Source of the DNA: Tetraselmis striata | Lineage: Eukaryota > Chlorophyta > Chlorodendrophyceae > Chlorodendrales > Chlorodendraceae | DNA length: 64,000 nt | Reading direction: 5' to 3' | NCBI GenBank assembly: GCA_006384855.1 | Contig: VCJN01002363.1 | Location: forward strand, 1 to 64,000 | Shown here: in pieces, positions 34,010 through 46,579 of the stretch | Position numbering within the stretch: position 1 is the stretch's first letter | Layout: each line of letters starts with the position of its first letter | Position numbers and translations under genes: made by a program | Notes under the pieces: model-generated | What the model saw: only the letters and a program-made list of their open reading frames with translations | Databases searched by the model: none | Told to the model about the DNA's origin: nothing

Positions 34010-37000
34010 GTATATAATATATATATATTATGTTTATCATATTTATGTGTATTTATATATTGAAGTCAAAAATTACATTTATATTTGCATTCATATTCAT
34101 ATATCCATTATACTGATATTATATTTACTATATAAAAGTCTATTAATACGTTTACATGCTATGCGCATATACTATCGAGATACGGCTATTCAAACAGTCG
34201 TAGTTCGCACCACTCTCATTATAGGCAGCAGTGGATACGTTCCTAGCGCTTTGTGCCCCTCAAACGCCCTGGCGCACCTTGAGCTGCACCGTGTGGTCCT
34301 CGTCCACGTAGCCCATGTCCTGCAGCACCGCCACGCGCTGGTGGAACTCCGGCATCTGGTGGCCAGCGGGCGGCGGATCAGCCGGCAGGTGTGGCGGCGC
34401 CCCACACTACACAGCGGGCAGGCGGCTTGGGGGGGGAGGGGGGGGGGGGGGGGGGGGGCGCACCTGCTGCAGGTTGGCGTCCGAGATCTGGTGCTTGATC
34501 TTGTGCAGCCGGGCGGTTAGCAGCCTGGCAGGGATGGCGCGATTTGGGGTCCCGGAGGTCAGGGCGGGGCAGCAGGAGTGAGCCCAGGCACCCGCCACCA
34601 AGCCCCACGCCGGCAGAACGGAGGCATGCAAGCGCGTGCAGGTCGCTGTAGCTGTTGCTGCGTCATGCAGATGAGGATTGTGTGCCTGAGCTGCTACAGC
34701 GGGGAGGAGGGGGGGGGGAGCGCCTGCTGGAGTTGCTAGGGTATTAGGGTATTGATGATTGTACCCGCGCCACATCAGGGGGCAGCGCCGCGCACCTAAT
34801 GCTGTTCATGAGGCAGAACTGCTCCGGCAGCTGTGGGCACTTGTGGCACGGCATCGCAGCGCGCGCCTGTGGTGGGGCGGTCGAGGGGCAGGTGAGGGGC
34901 AATCAGAGGGGAGGTGTTGTTGGGGGAGGGGGGGGGGGGGGGGGGTCAGCCTGGCCAGTGCCCCCACAGCAACAACTGGGGCAGCATGCCAGTGGTTAGG
35001 AAGGGGCTTCACACTGTGACACATGCCAATAGCGCTCTGAGCACAAGGGACTGCAAAAGCGAGCCTGTGCCATGGAGCATGCGCTTGCTGGGTGGTGGTG
35101 GGGGGGGGGGGGGGGGGGAGAGAGGTGACCTCGATGAGCCGCTGCCGCGCGTGCACCGTGCCGACCAGCTCGATGTCGTTCAGCTTGAGGTCCGACAGCG
35201 GGTCCATCAGGGGCAGGTCGCCCTCCTGGGGAGGGGAGGGGGCGGGCAGGTCGGCGCCTTTAAGCGTGGATGGGCGCAGCGAGGCGACGCACCCGGGCGA
35301 GGCAGGGCGCGTGGTGGCATGCTGAAGCGGAGTGGGCATGCTTTCGATCGGATCGTCTCACGTCCGGGAACCCTTACGAGTAGTGGACCGCACAAAAACG
35401 CTGCGTCTTTCCTTTTCCAAGCACGGCGTCGGGGCCAAGCACCCCCCTTTTGCTCCCATTACCATGTTTATATACCGAAATCCCTAATACAACAGGGCCC
35501 GACAAGGTGTCGCCGATGGCTGAGGCCGGGTGTCCGGGGAAGGTGGTGAGCGCGGCCCAACGCACCTGTTTGACCGCCTCATCCTGGGCGCGCTGCAGCT
35601 GCGTGACGGCATCCGCCACAGAGCGCTTGTCGCCCTCCAGCACCTGCCAAGTAGCGACCGATGAACAGGCGGCGCACACTTTTCGTTCTCAGCAACATGC
35701 GCCCCCCCCCCCCCCCCCTTCACGTGCATAGCGGATCCGCGGTGGGCACGAAAACCAACATATTAGAAGTTTCAAGGGTTTGAGGGCCCAAACCCTAATC
35801 ACCATAACCCTACAACATGTCTGTGGTTTTGTGGCAACACGCGGCATGTGCGCGCTGGGGTGAGTTATAGGCTTTGGTTATAGGAGGGCGGGATACTGCA
35901 CAAGAAAATGGTTTCGGAGCATACTCTTTGGGCGGTTCGAAACCAGCTGCTCCGAAACCATAACTGCACTGCTCACTAGGACCGGCTAAGCAGTGCTTAT
36001 AGTTGCTTGACTGCTGGTATGGTTCTGGAGCATCACGGCCACAACACAGCAGGTTTGGTTTCGGAGCAGCGGCTGTCAAACCCAGACAGAATGCTCCGAA
36101 ACCACCTCCGATGTACCGTGGCTGTGCTGCCTCCGAATCATGGCTGCAGGGCAGCAGCAGGTGGCAGCTGCCATCATCGCGAGCAATACTTTGAAGTACG
36201 CTTCGTACATTGGTCCACAAAGTAATCGCCCTGCCAGTGGCGCAAATACTATACAACGATGGGCTACTGTTGAGACACATAAGCAGGTGATGCCAAAGCT
36301 ATAAAGGCTTCTGACCGGTGAAACCTGCTTGGTCTGGGCTCACCCTCCTTGGTACACACTTATTATAGACACCAATTTCGAGGTAGATCATTGTTGCCAC
36401 AGCGCGCAGCATGGCCGGAACTGAGGTGTTGCTCTGGTGTTGCAAGGAATAAATCAGGCCAAACACGGAAGCCGCGCGTAGGCCGGATGGTTGCGGGCAG
36501 GCATGGCGGTGGTGTGGTTTGTGTAATCTAATAACGGTGGTGATTTATGTGGTTTGGTGGTAGTGGGAAGGGGAGAGGGGGGGGGGGGGGAGTGGGCGCG
36601 CCTTGTCGCCGTCGAGCTTGATCTTGGTGCGCCCGATGCCAAGCAGCTCCGACGCGGGCACAGCGTCCAGCACGTAGTGCGCTTCGCCGATGTCGCCCTC
36701 CTGCGGCAGCTGCAGCGTGGGGCCGTCGCCGCGCCGCCCGCCGCCCGCTTTGGGGCGCAGCGCCAGGCCTACCCAGTAAGGGGGGGGGGGGGGGGGGGGC
36801 ACTCGCGTCGGCAGAAGGATGACTACTTTGCGACACGGGCGCCTGTTGGTGGGGTTAATTTAGGCTAAGTGTTTTGAAGCTTTCCGGGTACAGCAGTTCC
36901 ATCTTACACTCTAAGCAGCAACCAAAGCTGAGATACCCCACACCCCTTTGACCCTGGCACACACATAATACACATACCATTGAAATCATCTATCTCAGCT

Positions 37001-38984
37001 GAGTATGCACGGGGTCTAGGTGGAATGCGTAGTGACAGGGACCGTAGTGTCTCCCGCAGTGGCGCAGTCCAAGATGCACAGGCAAATTCACCATCACAGG
37101 CCACGAGGGCACAGTAGCATTGCAGAAGGATGGGTGGACTGCAGGGTTTGAGGTTCAGGGTCCCTAACCCCTGACCCAGAAACCCTAAGCGTCAAGCTCA
37201 GGCAGGTTGGGGCTTACCCTGGAAAAAGGCGTCATCCCCAGCGGGTGGGCCGCCCGCCACGGCGTCCGCCGGCCCGAGGCCGCCGGCATCCCCGCCGCCA
37301 GCACCGGCCTTCTCCCCCCCCTGCTTGTCCAGCGGGCTCCTGCGCGCGGCCACCGGGGTGTGCGGCCCGGCCAGGCATCAGACAATCAGCGGGGGGGGGG
37401 GGGGGGGTGGGGCTCAGCCGTGGATGCGCACACGTGGATGCGCACACAGCAACTCCAGCCGTTCCCCTGGGATCGTATCGGAACGCCGCGCATGAACGTG
37501 CATCACTGTCACACGGGCAAATGGTTTCGGAGCATCCAAATACACACATAAAAAGGTCGGGGCGTTGTTCTACTCGACGATCAACAATGGCACAACGAGA
37601 TCGTTCGACGCGGCCACGGCGTGCGCGCCCTCTTTTCCCGATAACACGGCACGATGGCCGCTACCTGTGGTGTGCCTTCATGGCGGTGGTGGATCAGCGC
37701 CGGTGGGGGGGGGGGGGGGGGGGGGGGGCACCTGCGGTGCAGGCGGAGGATGTAGAGCTGCTTGTCGCTGGAGGGCGCGGCGCGGGCTGCGGTGGCCGCT
37801 TCTTTAGGCACACCGCACACCACACCAACCTGCGCACCGTCGCGCCCCGGGGTGTGAGAACAAGCGACTATCTAAGGAGGGAGGCGCGCCTTTGTTGGCT
37901 GCTGCCTCAGTGATGGCACACCATGCGTGTGTGCATACGTGGGGGCCGCGCTGATGGAAACGAAGGGAGGGTGGGGCGGGCGGGTGGGGTGGTGGGTCGC
38001 ACCTCGGGCAGGCCGGTCTTGCGGTTCTGCAGCTGCACCAGCCGGCCGGCCACCAGCGCGCTCTGCGCCGCCTTGGTCCCCATGATGGCGTCCTGCAGGC
38101 GGGCCGTGAGCGCCGCGATCTCCGCACACGTCGCCGCGTACTCCAGCACCGCCTCGCGGCTGCAGCCCAGGTAGCACAGCGGCCAGGGGCGGCCCTCCAG
38201 CGCGCGGAGGTGCGCCTGCGCAGAACACACGCGAACCACAAGGCTCAGGGTGGCGGCGCGGGGCACGAAAGAATGCCATGACGGGCCTCCGCGCTCAGGC
38301 ATCAAAAAGACGATGTATTTCGTCCAACCTGCAGCCGCTAGTTGGAGCACTACATGGCTACGGGCGCCGACGCCCCCACCGAAACCCGTATCATAGGCCC
38401 CAAATCGGGCTCGCGTGCAAATCATAAGACTCCTTTTCTGTAGCTCGCAATGGTTCCGCCAAAATCCCGTCTACGTTTGACCTCCGTAGCTGCAGTGTTA
38501 TTTATTATTTCAACGTCGGCACCCGGACATTTCAAAGAGCTTCCACTGCACCGCCACGCGTGTACTCTGCACGTGCCCAATACATGCAAAGCGTTGCTTT
38601 CCGACTGCCGCGGAAGCGCCACGGCTTAATACGGCAGACGGCCAACATGGCCATGTGCCCACCCAGGTCAATGATGCCGCTTTTAGCGCGCACGACGTTT
38701 TCGACACGGGGCAGGTGGGGTAATGCAGCGCAGCATTGGCGGTGGAGGGGGGGGGGGGGGTCAGCACTTCGCCCAGGGACAGCATGTTGAGCGCATCCGG
38801 CAGAGCCTTCTGCGCGTGAAACTCGGCAAAGCTGCGCTTCATCATGTCCTCCACCTGCGCCGGACAGATGCGCACGCCGCGCTCTGTGTCAGCCGCCCGG
38901 CCTCACGGGAGAGAGACTACATCGAAGAGCCATAAGCAGTCCCCGCGGTAGGGAGCAGCCGTAGCTGTGGCTCAGTGGCTGTGG

Positions 38985-39082
<98 letters not shown>

Positions 39083-42000
39083 GGGGGTTGACAGAACCGC
39101 TGTAATTGAAAACAGCGTACATACAACCCTCACTAGAGGGATGTACGGCATGATGGGTGATGCTCCGTCGCGTCTACATGCACTGCAGAGTGGCTTCGGC
39201 GGCTAACTCGCACGCAGGCGGAGGGGGAGGGCGCCCCGCAAGCCCACCAGCACCCCTTCCCCCCCCCTTCCTTGCCGGGCCCGCACCTTGAGGTCCTCCA
39301 CGCGCAGGAGGTTGAGGATCATGGAGTAGGTCAGCCGGAAGCGGCTCTCCAGGCGCGTCGCCTTGCCGGTGAGCATCTTGCTCAGCTCCGACTCGTCTGG
39401 ACCAGGGGGGGGGGATGTCAAATTCACCCATGGTCAGCCAGGGTAGAGGCACAGAAGCGGCCGCCTCCCACAGGCCCGTCGGCAAAAATGTCCCGGCAGA
39501 GGGTGAGCCATGGCGCACCGGGCAACTCCTCCCAGGCCGCGATGATGACGGTGCCGGTGGTGTCGAGGCCGCGGCGGCCGGCGCGCCCGGCCATCTGCGT
39601 GTACTCCCCCGGCAGCAGCGAGCGGAAGCTCTTGCCGTCGTGCTTGCGGGTGGAGTGGAAGACCACGGTGCGCGTGGGCGCGTTGACGCCCATGGCGAAG
39701 GTCTCCGTGGCGAACAGAACCTGGGGGCGGACACCCCGCGGCGCTGTGAGCACGCTGTCAGGGTGAAAGGCGGGGAGGAGCTAGGCGGGCAGGCAGCGAG
39801 TACATGGACGGGGGCAGATGAGCGCTTCGGGGGCTGCATGGAAATGGGGCGCAACGTTTCCTCTATACGGGATCCAAAAACCCTGAAAACCCTAAACCCG
39901 TATAATAATACACATCATCCCGGCAGCCAATGGCGCAGCACTCTTCTTCACGAGATGCTCATGTCAAAGTGGGCCATCCAAGGTAATGCATAGCTGCGAA
40001 TGGCTGCATGGCGTCGATCGTGGTGGCCGTATTGAGGACACAGAAGAGCGGCGGGGGGGGGGGGGGGGGGGGGGGGGAGGGGGGAGAGGGGAGGGGACCT
40101 TGATGAGGCCCCGGCAGAAGAGCATCTCCACGACCTCCTTCATGATGGGCAGCAGCCCGGCGTGGTGCACGCCGATGCCGCGCTTCAGCATCTCCCGCAC
40201 GCGCAGCACCTGCGGCAGCGCCTTGTCCGTGCCCTTCAGCCGCGACAGGCAGCGCTCGCAAAACACGTGGATCTCGCTCTTCTCGCTCGCCACGGTCAGG
40301 TCCATCGCGCTCAGCCCGTCGGCGGACGCATCGATTCTGCCGGCGGTGCAGGCGGGCATGTGCACGTGGGAAGGGTCTCAGCGGTCCGGCCATGAGGGTA
40401 GCTTTGGTTCTGAAGGTCCCAAAAATTAGCTAGGCAGTGATTGGCAATTGCGCGATGATGGCGATGGGGCATGCTGATGGAGGCATGTTGAGCTCGGGAC
40501 GGGGGAGCACATAGATACAGTTTCAGTGACGGCATATCGACACATTGAAGTGGGGTCGCGCTCGCAGACACATTGAATTGTTTTGCACTGTTGAGTGGGA
40601 TGGTTTGTGCTACATAAGTAGTGAAATATGATATAATTCCAGATCAATGCAGTTGCTCCTTCTTTTCGAGGGGGCCATGACGATGTAGCTAACCCTAAGC
40701 ATGCGTACGGTGAGGTCACGATGAACACCACACGAGAGACGGCGGAAAGGGGGGGGGGGGGGCTAAGGCAACGCGCGCAAGTGGGGGCCGCACCGCTTCT
40801 TGGAAAAGCAGAACACCGCCACCGGCAGCAGCTCCTTCTTCTTCAGGATGTGGATCAGCTCCGACATCTGGCTCTTCTCGCTCTTCATGCCGCCACCACC
40901 GCTCCCGCCGCGCCCACCGAAGGAGCCCCCGGAGGAGCCTCCCCCGCGCCTGCCCGCGGGCGCTCCGCGGCCGCCACGGCCAGCGCGCCCGGCGCCACCG
41001 TCGCCGCGCCCGGTTGGCCTGGCCGCCTTCAACTCCTGTGGCGATGGGACATTAGCTTAGCATTATAGCGGCATGGGGGCGCGGATGACATGAGATGAGA
41101 GGATGGGGGGGCGCAAAACCGAGCAGTAGGTCACCTTGGTGGTGGTCGGCGGCGCGTCCTTCTTGGCCTTGGACGCCGCGGCCTGCTTGAGGCCGCCGCG
41201 GTCAAAGACCTCGCCGGCGCAGACGCGGAAGAGGCTGCTGTTGAAAAAGACGTGGTGCTCCAGCGGGACGGGGCGCCGTGTGGTGCCGGTCACGTGGATC
41301 TGCTTGCGCTTGGTGCGGCCCACCCAGTCCGCAAACTCCATCACGTTGGGCACCGTCGCGCTGAGCAGGATAATGTTGACGTGCGCCGGGAGCATGATGA
41401 TCACCTCCTCCCACACCACGCCTGCCAGGGGCACATGCGGACGCGGCGTCAGCGCGGCACTGTAGGAGGGGAGCGGGCCAATCGGGTGCCGCAAGGATAC
41501 CCAATCCCGCCATGTTCTCATCATTGCGCGTGTCGCCGCATCGCATTGCCGGCTGGGGCGGAACCTCTCTCGGCATCGTTGACGTAATGCACCTCGTCAA
41601 AGATGACCCACTCGATGTCGCGGATGATGTCGGCGCCCTTGTACAGCATGGAGCGCAGGATCTCGGTCGTCATGATGAGGCACGGCGACTCGGGCTTGAT
41701 CTGGACGTCGCCCGTCAGGAGCCCCACCTGCGCGCCAACAAGCAGCCAGGCAAAGCTCGGCAGGGATGACGCCCTCCTCGGCAGGCCGGGACGGGGCCTC
41801 CAGACGATGCTTGCCTACGGCATGCCGAGGCGCTCGGGGACGGCGCACCTCAAACTTCTGGCTGAAGTCGCGGAACTTCTGGTTGGAGATGGTTTTGATG
41901 GGCGAGGTATACACGGTGCGCGTGCAGTGCTTGGTGGCCAGCGCCAGGGCGTACTCTGCCACCACCTGCCGGAAGAGAGGATGGGTGGCGGTGGTGGGGG

Positions 42001-45000
42001 GGCATCCCGGAGGGTGAGGCCGATGGCGGGCAGTAGATGGCAGATGGCTGCTCCATGCTTCAAGGAGGTGGGGGCGTGACCGTCACAAAGGGGAAAGGGC
42101 GGTGCCCTGCCGCATCATGCGTCCCGGCAAGGGCAAGGGCAAGGGCAGAAGTTGGCAGGGTTGCGGTAGGATGGTGTGGGTTGGCGACCCTGCTGGCCAG
42201 TCCCTGAACACTACAACAAGAGAGTTAGAGGTGGGGGGGGGGGGGGGGGAGGGGATCCACCGTCTTGCCGGCTGAGGTGTGCGCGGCCACAAACACGCTC
42301 TGCCCATCCTCCATGCGGCAGATGGCGTCCTTCTGGAAGGTGTCCAGCTCGAAGGGCCACTGCATTGCCAGGTTGCTCTGCGGAGGACAGGGTGGGAGCG
42401 GATCGCACGGAGCCCGAGGGGGGGCAGCAATCAGGGCAACAGCGCATCGCAAAGCAGCCACGCCCACTCGCCGATTCATCGGCAATCGCAAACAAGATGT
42501 GTAAAGTAAATAACAGATGATGACATAAATGATAGCAAACCGATGCCCCACCCCCTGCAAAGATGGGGACGTCATTAAGCGTAGGGGATGAGATGTTGGG
42601 GGGGGAAGGGGGGGGGGGAGGACTGAACCTTGAGGCGCGAGAAGTCGGCGGAGACCTGCTCCGGACTGCGCTTGTTGACGACAGCCCACTCCGCATCCGC
42701 GGGCGACACAAACTTGGGCCGCTTCCTCTGTGCGCGCGCCCCGCAGGCCAGGCGGGCACCGGTCAGCACCCAGCCCCGCCTCTTCCCCGATGTGGACAGT
42801 GCCCGAGGCTCCTCCTTCACCCGTGTGGCGGCGCCGCTGCGCCCTCCGCGGCCCCCACCTTGCTCTGCCGCTGCAGCGCGCCCCAGAACTCCTCCGCCGC
42901 GCCGCCCACCAGCGCATCCAGCGCAGGGCTGCCGCCATCCTCCGGCGCCGCGCCGCCCACCTCCGCACTCGCCGGCTCCTCCGCCCCGCCGCGCCCCGCA
43001 CCGGCCGCACCGCCGCCCGCCGCCGCTGCCGCCTGCCCCGGGACGCTCTCCGCCACCGCCTCTGCAATCTCTCCCGCATCCTCCTCCTCCTCCTCCTCCT
43101 CCTCCTCCTCCTCGCCCTCCATCATCCACACGTCCGCAAAGATGTTGTCGATCTTCAGCTGCCCCGGCGGCTCGCGCGGCCGGGCCGCCGCTGCAGCTGC
43201 CTCCGGTGCGCTGGCGGTGGCTCCGCCTGACAGCCATGCGTGGCGCAGAAGGGGGGGGGGGGGGGGGGGACCCTGTCAGAGAGCCCGGCCCCCCACTCAC
43301 CCTGGCGCCAGCCCTCCCTGGCGCAAGCATGCCGCTGCACACAGCACCCTGGTTTGATTGGGTCACTCCGTTGCCAGCACTTATGCACCATAAGCGGCGT
43401 ACATGCTAAGCGCATGCAGTAGCCCCATCGCTACAACGTCACAATAACAAATGTTGTCGCCCCATGGGTAACAAATCGAAACGGGGGCGTGCCGAAGACG
43501 TACTGAGACCTGCAGCACTGCCACACAGTGGACGGCACAAGAAGTGACAGCCTGTGACGGCTTGGCACATTGTCGGCACACAGCCCCAGTTGGAGGCTCG
43601 GGTGCTGGGGTCCCATGGTGCGCCGGCACCGGCACTGCGTTGTAGCTGCTGTGCATGATATATGATCACGTAATGCTGTGAGGGTAGCGAGCATTGTGAT
43701 AGCCCCCCCCCCCCCCCCCCCCCCCCCCGGGCGCGCAAACCCTCTCACCCTCCCCGCCAAGGCCCCCGGAGTCCTCGCCGCCCTCCTCGCCCTCGCCGCC
43801 GCCCGGCGCCGCCGCCCGCGTGGCGCCAAACGCGCTGAACTTGAAGCCGGGCGGCAGCGCGCTGTGCGGCCCGCCCGCCTCCAGCTCCGCCAGCCAGCCC
43901 GCGGCCACTGCGGCCGTGTCTGCCGCGCCGGCGTCCTCCGGCTCGCGACCCGGCTCCGTGAAGCTGCCGCCACCTAGCGCCAACCCAGTGCCCGCGGAAA
44001 GGGGGGGGGGGGGGGCGGGGGGGGGGGGGTAAGCGGAGGTTCACATGCCGGCTCCACGATAGACGGAGTGACGGCGTAACACTGGATGGTTTCCGACTAA
44101 CAGTGACGGGCGCCAAAGGCGATGGGGTGAACGGACTCATCCACAGCGTGACTAGCTGGCAGCTGGCGGGGCGGCTGCACCGCCGCTACTGGCCCCCCAC
44201 CTGGCTTGAAGATCGGCGCGCCCACGCGGCCGCGCGTGTTCTGGCGGGAGCCGGGCGCCGCCGCGTGCACCTCCACGGACGGCAGCTGCGGCGGGCAGCG
44301 CAGGCGCAAGCGGGGGAGGGGGGCAGGCGGGTGCAGCGAGGGGGGTCATCAGCGCTGTGACCTGGCTTTGGGCCGGGTATGCATCAAATTCGCCAGGCCC
44401 CTCTGGCCTTAAGAGAGACAGAGTATCCTCGTCTGAACACATGGCGCGAACGTAGTACGGACTCTCTCTTGCGGTGGTGCAGCACGCTTCATTATCGTTG
44501 TGATCCGCGACCCGCGGCCCCAGCTGCGTGTGCTGTCCGTAAGGCGGTCACAATACAGCACACAGCAAAACAACTCCACCGACATTCCGATGCGACGCTG
44601 TTTTCTTTCTTTGGACCCAACCACGTGATTCGGCATTGGTGATGGCATGGGTGGGGCAAAAGTGGCGGCAGCGGGGGGGGGGGGGGGGGGGGGCACCTCG
44701 CTGGGCAGGCGCTCCTCCGTGACGGAGAGCACGTCGGGTCGGCCGCTGGGGCAGGGCAGGCCCAGCTGCAGCGCCGCCACGGGCGGCATTGGCTCCGCCC
44801 ACAGCGGGCTCAGCCTCCAGGTGGTCGGGAACAGGCCTGCCGGGGACGAAGTTCAGCAAAGGCGGTACCGTGCCAGATGTATGGTGCGAGTGCCGCTGCC
44901 ACTGCGCCGTTCAGGCGGAAAGGCGGAAACGACATTAGAAAAGGGGGGACGGGCGCCCGCCCACCTGCCACCACGCCCTCCACGCCGATCCTCGGCGTCA

Positions 45001-45331
45001 GGTGCGCCCGCACCAGCGCCTCGCGAACGCCCTCCGCGGATGTGGGCGCGTAGGCGGCCACCCTCGGGGGCTGGGCAGGGATCACAGCAGCACAAGGAAC
45101 CCGGTTGGATGCGACTGGGTGAAGAAGCTACCCGTAAACAACGGGTATGTGAGGGTGTGGGGGTGGGGGTGTGTGGGGAAGGGGGGCATCGCTCACGGGG
45201 CAGTACGCAGCCAGGCCGGCGCCGGCTCCGGGCAGCAGGTGCGGCGGCTGCGCGCTGAGCGCCGCGCCCCCGCCGGGCCTCGCCTGCAGCCAGCCCTCCG
45301 CGCTGCCCGCCGCTCCGAGCTCAACCCGCAT
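30526..45331 (-). CDS. SKI2: SKI2-type DExH RNA helicase (29 exons, about 1,400 aa)
   Basis: ATP-dependent 3'-5' RNA helicase of the cytoplasmic Ski complex, which feeds mRNA to the exosome. Exons: 45331-45197, 45070-44965, 44836-44697, 44285-44201, 43973-43749, 43226-42859, 42727-42629, 42377-42261, 41965-41849, 41727-41565, 41421-41135, 41035-40794, 40336-40099, 39720-39519, 39396-39287, 38854-38768, 38215-38003, 37829-37732, 37339-37218, 36768-36602, 35643-35566, 35225-35130, 34866-34796, 34524-34464, 34355-34278, 33104-32977, about 31934-31811, 31124-31086, 30753-30526. Motifs in order: [19 protein letters not shown] (418-425), DEVH (508-511), SATVPN (539), [20 protein letters not shown] and [10 protein letters not shown] (816-825), then an arch-like insertion and the helical C-terminus ([13 protein letters not shown] ... 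[12 protein letters not shown]). The plant-like tail favours SKI2 over MTR4. An acidic run (residues about 250-265) precedes the helicase core. Exon 33104-32977 needs two single-base deletions to stay in frame, and its junction with the next exon is uncertain. The start ATG is tentative. Confidence 0.93.
31939..32976. repeat. AT-rich microsatellite intron of SKI2
   Basis: The intron contains about 290 bases of TA/CATA-type repeats at 32540-32830 (ACACATATATAATATATA-like). No gene is seen on either strand. Confidence 0.75.
33105..34277. repeat. Large SKI2 intron with ATAAATATAA tandem repeat
   Basis: At about 33898-34035 the unit ATAAATATAA/TAAATATAAATA is repeated, then runs into (TA)n. A C-run is at 33692-33709. 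No exon was found here. Confidence 0.75.
35908..35961. repeat. Hairpin repeat, ATGGTTTCGGAGCA
   Basis: ATGGTTTCGGAGCA (35908-35921) and its exact reverse complement (35948-35961) enclose 26 bases. The same core recurs at 36056-36104 and 10213-10243, with a single arm at about 37522-37535. Confidence 0.85.
36056..36104. repeat. Hairpin repeat, TGGTTTCGGAGCA, second copy
   Basis: TGGTTTCGGAGCA (36056-36068) and its exact reverse complement (36092-36104) enclose 23 bases of unrelated sequence. A diverged arm, ATGGTTCTGGAGCAT, lies just upstream at about 36019. Confidence 0.85.
38985..39081. repeat. (GT)n followed by 42 consecutive G in a SKI2 intron
   Basis: About 25 GT units (to 39036) are followed by an unbroken G run at 39040-39081. 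It lies in the intron between exons 39396-39287 and 38854-38768. It is the longest pure run in the window. Confidence 0.9.
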
Positions 45332-45537
45332 GGCTGGACCGCCGAGGTGGGCGACCGCTCCCGGCTGGCCGGGTGGGGCTCGGCGGCTGCTCTTGCTGCG
45401 CCGCGAGCAGCGATCCGAACAGCGGTACCTGTATCGGTGCCGAAGGCGGGGGGCTGCTGGATAGCGCTGCAGAACGACCGGCTATCCTGTGGCGGAAACC
45501 GGTATACACGCCAGCCCAGGGGGGCAGGAAGCTAGCG

Positions 45538-45569
<32 letters not shown>

Positions 45570-46579
45570 TCGAACATCCCGAAGGACTTGGTCTCCCAGT
45601 CCGCTTGATCAACGATCGGCCGCCAATCAGCGGCGCGCGTGCGGCTGCAGCACCCGACCAACCCCGCCGTCGTCACGTCAGCCGTTATTTTTTTCTGTAT
45701 GTGAACGAATATAATCCCTATGTCGGTACCCATCGTAGTAGCGCCGTCGCGAATGTTTTATTGATGATGATATTACTAGCTCGTCGGTAACAACAACTTA
45801 AAACGGCGGTGCCGGCGCTGGCCGTGTTTTCCCACGCTTTGTAGCCTAAGGTAGTCTCGGTAAAGTAGCGATGTATGGCGCGAAGTTGTACCCATGGTCG
45901 CTAGCGACTAACCCCCTCTCTTAGAATGGTATACACGTATACACTTTTATAAGTGACATTTTGCGAGCATGTTGCGAATAATGTATTGGAGTCTGCTTTT
46001 AGCTCGTCACGTACTCAGACGGTACAAGGCGTTAAGGATCATATGGTGTGGTTTAGGAAACAATGCCCACTGATGTTCGCTGCCCACTGACTTCGTTACG
46101 CCATTAGTTATATCATTGGTTTGGGCATTTACATAGCTTCAAATGCCATGGGAGCGGCCAAGCATGCTTCAAATATTAAAAGGGATACATATATGCAATA
46201 ATATCCAAAAGGCACATGCATTTAAGGCAGCGAAAAAATGTCCCACTAATGGATCCGACCCCCCCCCCCCCCCCCCCCCCCCCCCCGGGGCCCCAGAATT
46301 TCAATGGGCAACAGTTGGTATATATCAAGACAGGTCGCAAATCACTGCATCATCGCTTCTTACATGTCCTAAAATGTCCTCGCACGCTTCCTACGTGCAG
46401 TGCTGCTTGTTGCAACCTTGTGGGCAACCCTATTGGCCGCATGTTCTGCCACTGCCGCCCAGGCCGCAGCCATCCTAGTTCCGGACCTGACAGGGTATTT
46501 CGCCCCCCCTTGCCTTGCATTGCTTGCATAGAGGCAACACAATGTTCATTGAATGGAATGCCACTCTCTACTATGCTAT
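45332..46579. other. Intergenic, SKI2 5' flank
   Basis: It likely includes the SKI2 promoter, but no element is recognisable. The SKI2 frame stays open upstream of its ATG, so the protein could be longer. C-runs are at 45538-45568 and 46259-46286. Confidence 0.45.

Larger units (their letters stand above)
35644..36601 (-). other. SKI2 GC-AG intron containing two short hairpin repeats
   Basis: The upstream exon ends KLDGDK at AAG|GCGCGC, giving a GC donor; the acceptor is GGCAG. Phase 0 is kept with the next exon ([13 protein letters not shown]). Inside are inverted repeats 35908-35921/35948-35961 and 36056-36068/36092-36104 built on TGGTTTCGGAGCA, and a C-run at 35701-35718. Confidence 0.7.

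Noticed and set aside
37140..37200. Telomere-like words (AACCCTAA, TTTAGGG-like), also at 39880-39900 and 55590-55640
   Set aside because: Single scattered words, not tandem arrays; no evidence for an interstitial telomere.
42563..43409. Plus-strand frames of about 260 codons opposite SKI2
   Set aside because: Pro/Ala/Arg-rich antisense shadows of the SKI2 N-terminal exons; the acidic run on the sense strand creates poly-Ser/Pro here.
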